This document shows positions 1-8,826 of a stretch of DNA of 14,832 nucleotides, in pieces. The notes below the pieces were generated by a model. That model worked only from the letters and a program-made list of their open reading frames with translations, did no database searches and was not told the DNA's origin. A program made the translations under genes and the position numbers. The DNA lies in the NCBI GenBank assembly GCA_015499985.1, contig JAAAUF010000554.1:3684-18515 (forward strand), written 5' to 3'. The stretch is from Haplosporangium gracile (Eukaryota > Mortierellomycota > Mortierellomycetes > Mortierellales > Mortierellaceae). The number at the start of each line of letters is the position of its first letter. Within the stretch, counting starts at the first letter, position 1.

Positions 1-199
1 TTTTTAGCTCGGAGCACACTTCTGCTCGCCTTCATACTCCTCTCACACTCCACTCACCACCCAACAGCCCCACTGCTCAACAAAACTGTGGCATTCACTC
101 TCTCTGCTCTCCCGCCACCCTTCCCGTTTCTCATTACAGCAAAAAGCGCACACAGTACTACATCGACAAGAGAGCGTCGAGAGAAGAAGAAAGTTTGTG
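1..199 (+). promoter_or_regulatory. 5' leader and proximal promoter of the WAPL-like gene
   Basis: This stretch is rich in C, T and A on the plus strand (runs such as CTCTCACACTCCACTCACC), as is common just upstream of fungal start codons. It contains no ATG before position 200, so the first ATG met by a scanning ribosome is the proposed WAPL start. No clear TATA box was recognised. The true transcription start may lie left of the window edge. Confidence 0.5.
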
Positions 200-3100
200 A
201 TGCCGCCTTCGCCTCGAAAAGGCACAGTGCTCAAGCCACGACAGACCTACGGTCGCCAAAGGAGTATCGTCGGCCAAAGGGATAGGGACGCCAATCCACC
301 TTCGCCAAGAGAAGTGGACACATCAATAACCTTGCTCTCAGGAAATTCCTCTTCTATCTCTCCATCTGTTCTGAAGAGAGGAGGGTCCGACCTTGATTTA
401 CCACCTGCCTTAAAGAGGGCTGGATCGACTATTGGCCCACGCGCACCAGTGGTAACTCTTGAATAGAGAAACTCGACAAAAAATGGTGGCAAAACATTCT
501 CACTTTTATGCAGATCTGATCAATTATTGACAAATATATATTTCGCTCGATAATAACAGGATCTACAGGCAGCGTTGAGGGCTTCTCATGAACTGAGAGA
601 GGCAGGTCAGAGCCACCAGTTCAGGGATGAGATCGAGTATATCTTGGATGGAATCCGCACAAAGGACAGACCCAAAATCCGGAGAACTAGGTAGGAGTTC
701 CATGTTCTACATCATGTCTGAACTGGAAATTGTTTGCATGTGTCATTTGCAAGCTGATAGTGTGAAAATAACAGAGGCTCTGTCAATTAACGAAAATAAC
801 GTCGTAGTTGTCTAGATCTTCTACGGTCAATGCTCAAGCTGGAGTTTGCGGACTTGTTCAGGTCTTACAACTACATGCCCATTGTCTTTGAGACGATACG
901 AACAGATCGTGATCCAGTAAGTTTGTCGACCATTATCTCATCTCACTCTCCCATACATATGATGTACTGCCGCTGAAAATATCTTTCGCACTGGAAAATA
1001 ATTAGCTGACCTTTTTTTTAGATTGTGTTTTCTTGCTTAGTGCTCATGATTGCAATCAGCTTTCAGGATACGTCAATTCGCAAAGATATTATCTCGATTG
1101 ACTATTTGCTGGACGTTCTTATTGAAAGTCTGGATATGGATATGGACCCGATGGCGACCATGCCTACAGCACGGCAGGAGTTAATTATGGCAAGTTGAGG
1201 CGACTTTCGTCACTGGAGGAACAAGAGGTAAACAACGCTATTACGAGTAGACACTCCACTGGGCTTACCTTCACATCCTGCTCTGCTGATATCATGAACC
1301 GTAGTACAACGACCTCAAGGACATTGTCAAGCAGTCAGGGATTATCACAAAGGGGCAAAAGGTCTTGGCAAAATCCATTGTCCTCTCGACCATGACTGGT
1401 ATTATCGAGGACTCTGTCGTTTTTCAGGACGCCAGGACTTTGTCGCTCATTGAGCAACACCCAAATTTCATCAACACTGTCATTGACATTTTGGTTGACG
1501 ATCTAGCATGGATAAAGCAGCCATCCGCAACGCCAGTAAGTAAACCTCGTGGTATCGACGTGTTGTAGCTCGAGATAAAGCAACTACTAACAGTTATTAA
1601 CACTTTCATCTTTCGTGATTCTCTGGCGTAAATAGGGAGTGTTTCTACCAGATGTGCTTGATATTGGCCGGATACAAAACTGCCTTTGCATTCTGGAGCG
1701 ACTATCACTTGTTTCTAGGACACCTGCGACCGTCCTTGCAAACAACACCAGGGTGTTTCCTCTATTTGTCCAACTGATAACACTGTGCCGTGCGCACGCC
1801 TTTCAATACCCGCAGCATACAGGTACGATGCTACGTCTTTGTCAAGTCATTTATATACTCTCGAGATGTAAAAAGCGGAACAGGTCATTAATAACTTACT
1901 CCACATTGTATAGATTCTATGAACTTGATGCTGCACGCACTTCGGTTGTTGGTCAATGTGACGAATAGATTTGAACCTTGCTGCGAAAACCTCGCCCAGA
2001 GTGGATCGATCTCTGTGCTGACTCAAAACATCATTCAGTTTTATGGCCACTGCCGGAACTACACCCCCGGAGAAACCGAGGTGGCGACGACGACAATGGA
2101 TAGTGATGGTGGTGGTGTTCAGGATCTCATGGACGATGGCGAACGGATACACTGGACAAGAGCCGAGTCTAGATCAGATTCGGGGCTCTCTTTCGAAATG
2201 ATGACACCTGGAGCGACACCTTCACGTCGAAACCGTGATGAGTTTGGGACGAGTAATGGGACGGATGATTTGGAGGCTGCTTTGAAGGCTGAGGGGCTTT
2301 TGAGTAGCCGGCCGAATGTGAAAGAGGACAAGATTGAGAATGATGCGAATGGGTGGTATGACATTCTGCTCCTGTCGATTGGGTTGCTGATCAATATGCT
2401 GGAAACTAACATACGACGGAGGCACCAATTGACCGACCAAGGTATTTACATTTCTTCTTCCTCTATTGCTCATTCCGCATACGCATCGACCCAAATCAAT
2501 CTCTCTGAACGAAAAGACATATGGGACTGATTTGGAAATATTAATTCTCGCTCTCCTCTCTCTTATACCAGCCATTGGATTGGACTGCAATGCGGTTGGA
2601 GATTGCTTTATCCGGGGATGTCAATGCGACAAGAGCACGGACGCCTTGGAACGACTGGTCGAAATCTATAACATCGAAGCAACCATAAGCGAAATGGTAC
2701 GTGAAACTTGCTTGATACTTCGCGTTTGTCTTAAGCTTGGCTAAAATACTAACCTAAATCGTTTCTACCAAAATAGACCGAGAACCAAGTGCTGGCGGCT
2801 TATTTGGCACTTTTACTTGGCTGTGCGGTTGGAGGAAACGCAGAGAATGAGACGCGGCTGTACCGGTCGATTCATGAACAGAGTCTGGTGCCTATGCTTG
2901 ATTTGCTGCAAGATTTTATGGCTGCCCATGCACAGAGCGCAACGGACGGCCAGAACTTTGATGATGGCGGCTACGGTGACAACGATAGTACTATGACGAG
3001 TCCGAGTACTTTTCAGGGGCAAGGTGTGTCGATGGGACTGTCTGCCTCTATGATGTCTGTGACATTTGAGAATGAGCCTTCAGTTCCAACGGGAGCTTTC

Positions 3101-3253
3101 GCGGCAGTAGATGGAGCAGACGGACTAGATCAAGCCAGAGGAGGAGGTATCTCGTTCAAGTCTTCGGGCGGCCAGGAAACACAGCAGACCTTTCAACAGA
3201 TCATTAATGTTTTGCAGCGTATTGAGTTACGGCACTCCGAGAATTGTGAATAA
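200..3253 (+). CDS. WAPL: WAPL-family cohesin release factor (nine exons)
   Basis: Hand-spliced exons: 200-451, 560-690, 808-916, 1022-1189, 1305-1535, 1636-1822, 1914-2441, 2572-2696, 2777-3253. They join in frame to about 735 aa. The WAPL domain runs from about residue 105 (FRDEIEYILDGI) to the C-terminus. Helical-repeat signatures include SCLDLLRSMLKLEFADLFRS, LRLLVNVTNRFEPCCENLA, DILLLSIGLLINMLETNIRRR and LAAYLALLLGCAVGG. These match the order of motifs in animal and fungal WAPL/Wpl1/Rad61. The family binds Pds5 and SMC3/SCC1 and opens the cohesin ring in the nucleus. The short disordered N-terminus holds a TYGR motif (residues 16-19) like the Pds5-binding YSR motif. Introns 5 and 8 have perfect TACTAAC branch sites at 1585-1591 and 2747-2753. 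An acidic low-complexity insert lies in exon 7. At 735 aa it is shorter than vertebrate WAPL. Family assignment is firm; the intron-4 splice is less certain. Confidence 0.88.
1190..1304 (+). other. Probable GC-AG intron in the WAPL-like gene
   Basis: Exon 4 reads in frame to 1189 and is followed by GCAAGT, the favoured donor of the minor GC-AG class. The acceptor is CCGTAG at 1299-1304. Removing 115 bases joins ...TARQELIM to YNDLKDIVKQSG in phase 0, giving a continuous helix. The GT donor at 1228 (GTAAAC) would need a one-base frameshift in exon 4, because that exon's frame meets TGA at 1196-1198. The other eight GT-AG introns are 69-130 bases or so, and 115 fits among them. Confidence 0.65.
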
Positions 3254-3416
3254 TCAATCCATCAATGATCTGCGTTAAAAAAACAACGACACCCACGCTC
3301 CCCACTTTTTTTAACGTGATCTTCCCATGCCGCTTGCTGCTTATGTTATTGTTTTATTCGTCGAAATGCTATACGTGGTATATGGGGCAAAAGAAGAGGG
3401 AGCTTACTCCTGTTTT
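3254..3416. other. Convergent 3' ends of the WAPL-like and Alb1-like genes
   Basis: These 163 bases separate the stop codons of two genes transcribed toward each other. The stretch contains A- and T-runs but no convincing gene or structured RNA. Both 3' UTRs must end here or overlap. Confidence 0.5.
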
Positions 3417-4198
3417 TTATTCCCACATCTGCTTGCCGCGCTTCTTGAGTGTAACCTTATCATGGTGCTTATCAATCCGCTTTTCGTCCTTCTCAGAGTT
3501 CATCAATCCACGCTCAAGCGTCTTTTCCTTACGCATCTTGGCCTTTGTGCTCATCGGCTTCTTTTTGATCGTCTTCTTTGGCTTATCGCTAATTTGTATT
3601 AAAAAGATGGTGTAGGGTGGTAGATGGTAAGTATATGAAATATTTGGTTATTTCGTTGTTTCTTTCTTGTCCTGCATGTCTTGTGTGCTTGGATTTTTTT
3701 TTTTTGACGCTGTGGCTGTACGACTTACATGGTGACTTGTTTACGGAGCTTGGCAAGTTCCAACTCTTTCGCAACCTTCTCCTTCATCGTCACAGGTGCT
3801 AACAACAAAAGACAAAAAGACAAAATACATAACATGTTAAATAAAAACAGGGTACTTATAGTTAACAAAAGGAAAACCAACGAGAATACTTGGTACACGA
3901 CATAATAAAACAGAAGTGCACATGTGCAGATATAACTCACCTTCCTCACCCGGTGCCAGTTTTCGCCTGTTGTGTGGCGCATACTTTGTCTGATGGATAT
4001 CTGTTTTGCAGTAGCAGAAGACAATAATAGAGAGAAACAAGGTGTTAAGGAGAAGTGCCAACAAAGTCGTTATGGTCGGTGCTGTTGCGGTGCAATGGCG
4101 TCAAGATGATCCAGGTAGCTGCAATCGACATTTGGTGCGCCAGTTGCAGGTGTCCATCTCCTCATTCGCCCGTCCATACTTGGTCTTGTCTTTCCCAT
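3417..4198 (-). CDS. Small basic Alb1-like ribosome-biogenesis protein (four exons)
   Basis: Minus-strand exons are 4198-4180, 4000-3941, 3798-3729 and 3588-3417, with donors GTATGG, GTGAGT and GTAAGT and AG acceptors. They join in frame to 106 aa. The protein begins MGKTRPNIHQTKYAPHNRRK and is extremely lysine/arginine rich. Its C-terminal half (KKTIKKKPMS, KAKMRKEKTLERG, then KRGKQMWE before the stop) has the spacing of the fungal Alb1 C-terminal pattern: a KKK-M-S/T run, an MR..K.LER helix and a late R...WE. Alb1 works with Arx1 as a nuclear shuttling factor on pre-60S ribosomes. Assignment is by pattern recall only; it could be another basic nucleolar protein. The first coding exon is only 19 bases, which automated prediction would probably miss. 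The start has a good context (GCACCATGG). Confidence 0.6.
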
Positions 4199-4281
4199 GG
4201 TGCTTGTTATGTGATGTGTATTGGTGAGTGAAAGAAAAAAAAAAAAAAGTGCCCTTCAGAGTGTTTATTTCAATTAGGCAG
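4199..4281 (-). promoter_or_regulatory. Very short shared gap: Alb1-like 5' region and 3' end of the Ki-67-like gene
   Basis: Only 83 bases separate the stop of the upstream minus-strand gene from the ATG of the Alb1-like gene. On the minus strand the gap holds an AATAAA-type signal (plus-strand TTTATT near 4264), then a T14 run (plus A14 near 4234-4247) and a CAC-rich leader. The T-tract is a typical nucleosome-excluding promoter element in fungi. The core promoter and the neighbour's polyadenylation site must therefore be nearly superimposed. Confidence 0.5.
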
Positions 4282-7200
4282 TCACTCTAGCACTCGAAGA
4301 CGCTTGGGCGAGATCATCACCACGTCGTCGTCCTCGTCGTCCTCGTCCTCGTCGTCGCCCTGCTCATACAATCCAAATCCAGGGGATGACGATCCCAATC
4401 GGCTCCTGAACGACTGCCGCCTCTTGGTTGGAGTACGGAATGATCCTGACCTTCTCCGTGGCGAGACCTTGACAGTGAAATTCTTAGTATCGCCCAACAA
4501 TGCCTCGTCCGCTACATTTAACGCGCCCTCGTCAACTTCACCATCAAAGTCATCATCGTAAAAGGGGGCCTCCTCAGTTGCTCCGATAATCTCACCGAAA
4601 CTCTCATCACCGTCTTCCCCTGAATCAGCGCCTTCGCCCAGCAATCGCAACAGTTCCGCCTGCTCAGCGTCATCACCGTCACGTTGGTCCTGAGACTCGG
4701 TTTCCGCGGAGGACCTTGTCACTGTAGTAGTAGTAGATGGAGTCACCGCAGCCATAAACTCAAACATCGAGATAGTTCTCCTCCGTCTACTCGAGCCGTC
4801 CTTGTTGGTAGTGTCGCTCTTGGCTTCGTCCTTGTCTCCGCTCTGGCCGAGGCTCCGTTTGGCAACAGTTCGCTTTTGAGGGAAAATGTCTGACCGCCTT
4901 CCACGTGTCTTGATCTGCTCCAACGAATCCGATGCAAACGTAAAGTCTTTCGACTTTGGCGAAGGCTCTCCATCGTGGCCCGTTAAAAGCGCCAACGCAT
5001 CCTGATGCGAAGAAATGCGGCGCTTTGGCGTCGTCGTTGTGAACGTTGGGCGGGTAGGGCTATTGTCGTCGGCAGTGGTTTCCTTGGCCTCAATGCTCTG
5101 ATCAGCTTTTTCCTCATGAACGGTCTTCTGCTCACCAATGCCAACAGAAAACGTAAACTCTGCAAGCTCGGGACGGTGTTGATCAGGACTGATGATGGCA
5201 GTAACCTCCTGCACATCAAGAGTCTCCACAGCCTCTTCCTCCTCCTCTTCCTCTTCCTCCTTGATATCGTCCGACCTGACTTGAAAAGGGTTCACGTCTT
5301 CTTCAGTAGCCAGGCTTTCAGTCTCTGGAGTCACCGTGAAAATTTCTGTCGAAGTTTGTTTGGGTGAACGAGTTGGCGTCATGACAAAGTTGCGGAGACC
5401 AGTAAATCCTGCAAAGCATGTCTCGACCACTTTTTGAGGCGTCCGGAATACTCCGCGAAGTCCGTTGAAGATGGGGCTCTGAGGGCGAGGAATAGTGCTG
5501 GCCACCGGTGCGCTCGATCGTCGATTGGAATCTACGCCATTGGGTGGCCATAATATGCTGCTCTTGTCATTTTCCTTGGCCAGAACATCATCTGCTTCAG
5601 TCGCCATTTCGTTGTCAACAGACTCGTCCTCCTCTTCCTCGTCCTCTGTCTGCTCCTTTGTTACCTCGTTGCCTGATTCAAGTACCGCCAGTGCCGCCTC
5701 TTCCTCTGCTTGCTCAGTTAACATGTTATTGCCTGTCTCTGGCGCCGATGGTGCTCCCCCCTCATCCGTTCTGTTATCTTGGTCTGACTCCGATTCGACT
5801 TCGTCGACGCTGGGCTCGGAGATGGAAGGTGCAGTTTCCGTAGATTCGTGGACCATTGTTCTAGTAGTTGGCGACTGGAGTAAATCTGGGAGTCCGCGGA
5901 GCTTTTGAGCGGAAAGCTGCAGCAGCGCGAGCCTGGATGCCGATCCAGGCGTGTTGCCTGCAAGCGTCACATTTGACTTCTGTTCATCCTTGGTTCGGTT
6001 GCAGACGGGTGTATGTACAGGAGTGGTGTCCGGAATATCGACTTCAGGAGCAAAAGTCTCTGCTTCTGCGTCCGCTGGGAGTTCGGCCTCCGCAATGAGT
6101 GACGTATCAAGTTCCTCCTCAATGGTGTCTGTCATGTCGGGATGGTGTCGTTGGACAACTGCAATGGTTGGAGAGTGGGAGGGACTGTCACCGTGAGGCC
6201 CGTCCTTTGAAATAAAAGGGTTATCCGCATCTGGCTGGAGAGTCGAGGCATGCAACTTGAAAGAGTGATGCAAGTGCTCCTCCGGGACGTCTTGGGTCGA
6301 AAAAGGCAACTTCAAGCGGTTCGGGGTGGATAACTCCGCGCTCGATAGTCGCACAGCGGGGCCTCGTGTTGGTGTCGGGAACGGGCTCTCGTCGTCGTCG
6401 TCTCTCTCTTCGACGTCGTCCTTGAGTTTTTCTGATTCTATCGCAGCCGCAGGTACAATAAACGGACTGGTTGTCGAAGTTGAACCAATCTTTTCCCGGA
6501 GACTGTCATCACTGTCATTTCTACTACTGTCACTGGCACTCTCATCCTGTACCGAAACTGGTTTCCTGCTGGCTGATAAAGGTGCATCCTGCGCAACACT
6601 GACTTGTTTCTTTGGAGTGGTGACAGACTTTTGGACCTCGGGGGAGAACAGTTTGAACTTGATAGGCGTGGGCTTCTCGAGACCTTGAAAGATATTGGTC
6701 CGGCTCGATCTTGAAGGTGTCAGGATTGACTTGGGAGTACCACCAGAAGCAGCCAGCTTTGCCATAAACGATGGGGTCGAGGCACTCGGTGGCTGGTGGT
6801 CACCCCGCTTGATGGGCGTATTGGGAGGGTTGTTTTTTGAAAAGACCTCCGGGTTCAAGTTGGGACCGAAGGAGACCTTCTTAGGCGTCCGACCTAGTTC
6901 AGTATAAAGATCGTCGAGTGACTTGCGCTTTTCCTTGGTGGGTGTCATCCAGCCAGCATTGTCTTCCTGCTCCTGACGATCGTCTGTTATATCTGCTGCA
7001 ACATTGGCTTTTGAGGGTTTGTCGGTCAAGATGGTTGATTTTCTAGGTGATTTCAAGAACGCTGGGAGGGGAATGGGCTTTGGTGAAACAAGCAGACTAG
7101 ACAGCTTTGCGGCGCTGTTTGGTGTGAAGAGACCGAGGGATGATTCCAACGCGGCGGTGCTCCTTGAAAGATTTCTTTTCGGCGTCGTCACGATTCTGCC

Positions 7201-8264
7201 GGCTACAGGTGAGGGAGCCTCTGCCAGGGCTGAGATGTCGCTGTCGAATGACATCTGAATGCTCTTGATATGCCGTCCTGGAGTGGTGTTTCCATCTGTA
7301 GCCTGAAGGGGTGGCCGAGGAGTGGTCTGGATAAAATGACCGAGAAAGGAAAACACGGGGAAGAGAGAGAGTCAATAAAGTGCTCCTTTTACATTGCGAT
7401 ATATAATGTGGTGGCGTAAAATAAGGTGCATGTTGTACCATGGCGGACTCGAATCTGAAGCTTCGTCCTGCAATGGTCATGATGTCGTTGTGCTCGATGG
7501 ACCGGGCGGTGTCGTGGACAAGGACGTTGTTGAGTAGGGTCCCGATGTTCGATGTATCCTTGAGCCAGACCTAATGAGAGCATTGTACATATTTTTTTTT
7601 GTTAGTAGGTTGCTCGGGATATTAAAACAATATACATTTCCAGCCAATTGACGACAACAAAGAACTATCTCCCCCATTTCTGTTTATGCTCCTGTTGTTG
7701 TTTTTTGTTGCTTGTCCGACTTACTTCGCCGTCTTCCCGCCGAATCAACTTGCAGTGCATGTCCGAGACAGACTCAAATGGGACAGGCACGTCATTGTTG
7801 CCACTTCTTCCAAAGGAACAATAGGACTTGTCGATAGGGAAGCGACAGTACTCACTCATGTCCTGCTTCTTGAGACCGACGATGTGACCCCAGACGCCTA
7901 TTTTGAGGTGGCTCTTTGACCTTGGTGTTGTTGGTGGTTTTTTGGGCGTAACACTCAGGCCCATGCCCTTGTGCATATTGCTGAGTCTGGCCGATTTCCG
8001 TGAGGTGGGGCTGTCGAGGGGCGAGGCAGATCCCTCTTCCTGAGCCTCCGCGTCGAGTTCTCCTATCGTTGACGATGCCATAAATGGCGAGACGAGTTTG
8101 ATTCTTGTAGTGGTGGGGGTGGTGAAGGCGGATGAGGAAGTGGGAGAAGAGAAGGCTGAAGGGGTTGCTTTGAGGAATGACTTTACGGGGGCACCGAAGG
8201 GGGATGCCTGGAGAGCGCTTTTGCGCAATTGACGGCGAGCAGGACTCTTGGGTGCGTCGGACAT
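4282..8264 (-). CDS. Ki-67/Repo-Man-like FHA protein with PP1-binding motif (three exons)
   Basis: Exons on the minus strand are 8264-7725, 7570-7439 and 7326-4282, all joined in phase 0, giving 1238 aa. Residues ~121-222 form an FHA phosphopeptide-binding domain with G152-R153, S167xxH170 and a final strand DIMTIAGRSFRFE, very close to the Ki-67 FHA end. Residues 373-400 carry KKVSFGPNLNPEVF followed by NTPIKRG, the RVxF-plus-extension (KiR) motif by which Ki-67 and Repo-Man bind PP1. Near 845-875 are GLRGVFRTP and GFTGLRNFVMTP, reminiscent of the GFKELFQTP core of Ki-67 repeats. By hand count there are about 50 S/T-P dipeptides, several acidic runs, and a basic SP/TP-rich C-terminus. Ki-67 coats mitotic chromosomes; a similar nuclear, CDK- and Aurora-regulated role is inferred. 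The rest is disordered. An N-terminal extension of about 120 aa precedes the FHA, unlike vertebrate Ki-67. Confidence 0.8.
4318..4362 (-). repeat. GTC/GTCCTC trinucleotide tract coding for an acidic run
   Basis: The plus strand carries GTC and CTC triplets that read on the minus strand as Asp/Glu codons, giving DDEDEDDEDDDVV near the end of the Ki-67-like protein. A similar CTC/TTC tract at about 5233-5263 codes a Glu run. Such tracts vary in length between strains. Confidence 0.6.
5374..5463 (-). repeat. Two adjacent Ki-67-repeat-like motifs in the coding sequence
   Basis: On the protein these are GLRGVFRTP and, about 12 residues later, GFTGLRNFVMTP. Both have a glycine, a leucine, an F about five residues on, and a final T-P. 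This resembles the GFKELFQTP core of vertebrate Ki-67 repeats but is much shorter than the full repeat of about 120 residues. The likeness may be convergent around CDK sites. Confidence 0.35.
6799..6882 (-). other. Ki-67/Repo-Man-type PP1-binding motif
   Basis: This encodes residues 373-400 of the Ki-67-like protein. The core is K374-V375-S376-F377, an RVxF motif, followed by GPNLNPEVF and then PPNTPIKRG. In human Ki-67 the equivalent reads RVSFGGHLRPELF then PPNTPLKRG, and in Repo-Man RVTFGEDLSPEVF then ANTPLRKG. Those comparisons are from memory. The serine within the core is the position phosphorylated by Aurora B in the vertebrate proteins, where it blocks PP1 binding. Confidence 0.8.
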
Positions 8265-8826
8265 GGTTGGTTGTTGTTGTGTTGTATGGTTTCCTTTCGC
8301 TCTGAGCGGCTGTTGCTTTGTTGTTTGTTTTGTGTTTGTGGGTCCTGTGCTGTGCTATAGCTGAATTGCTGCTGTATTATTGTTTGTGTTGCTTGCTTTT
8401 TAAGTGGACTCCCTCGCAGTGTGATGTTGGTTGAGAGAATATTAGGCTGGAGGTGGTTGTAATCGTCAGGAGGGATGGCAGCTGCTTGGATGCTATGTCA
8501 CACTGCAAGTTGAGTACAGAGGAAGTAGAGTTGTTAGGGTAAAGAACAAACAACAAACAACAAACGGCAAAGAACAAATAACAAAAATAAGACGCGAAAA
8601 AACAAGTGGCCGCATGAAAAAACCATGTCCCAGGAGGGAAAGATAATAACAACTAGTGCATAGTTAAGGGGTGTGAGAATCATTCAATTGCTTGTTTCCT
8701 CCCACGCGTGTCATCATCACGCGCTGCATGGATACAAGACACACGGAACCTAAGAGACGCGTTCCAGGAAAGTCTGTTGTACAAATGCTTATTTTTTAAA
8801 TGCACCTCTGTAATAATGATAAATAT
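8265..8826. promoter_or_regulatory. Promoter/leader of the Ki-67-like gene and 3' UTR of the START gene
   Basis: No supportable gene was found in these 562 bases. Next to the ATG, the minus strand is CAA-rich (ACAACAACAACCAACC), a typical unstructured fungal leader. A CAACAAA-type short repeat lies at 8546-8565. Further upstream are G1/S-type sites, listed separately. The left part belongs to the Ki-67-like promoter, and the last tens of bases to the 3' UTR of the START gene. Confidence 0.5.
8704..8762. promoter_or_regulatory. Pair of MCB-like ACGCGT sites (candidate MBF/SBF elements)
   Basis: Perfect palindromic ACGCGT sites lie at 8704-8709 and 8757-8762. An ACGCGC lies at 8719-8724 and a GACGCGAAA at 8591-8599. 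ACGCGT is the MluI cell-cycle box bound by Mbp1-type factors, which drive G1/S genes in yeasts. They lie about 330-500 bases upstream of the Ki-67-like ATG. The 8757 site may be inside the START gene's 3' UTR, so function is unproven. Confidence 0.4.

Noticed and set aside
1022..1227. A frameshift or pseudogene in WAPL exon 4
   Set aside because: A GC-AG intron at 1190-1304 restores the frame without any base error, and both flanking exons are intact and family-like.
3265..3615. Plus-strand hydrophobic open frames
   Set aside because: They lie opposite the last exon of the Alb1-like gene and its flank; their Leu/Phe richness is the complement of Lys codons on the other strand.
5495..5908. 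Plus-strand Ser-rich open frame
   Set aside because: It is antisense to acidic coding sequence of the Ki-67-like gene; poly-Ser is the shadow of Glu/Asp codons.
8377..8652. Minus-strand 91-residue hydrophobic frame in the Ki-67-like upstream region
   Set aside because: It starts at a TTG rather than an ATG and shows low-complexity Phe/Ser/Leu content; it sits in a leader or promoter.
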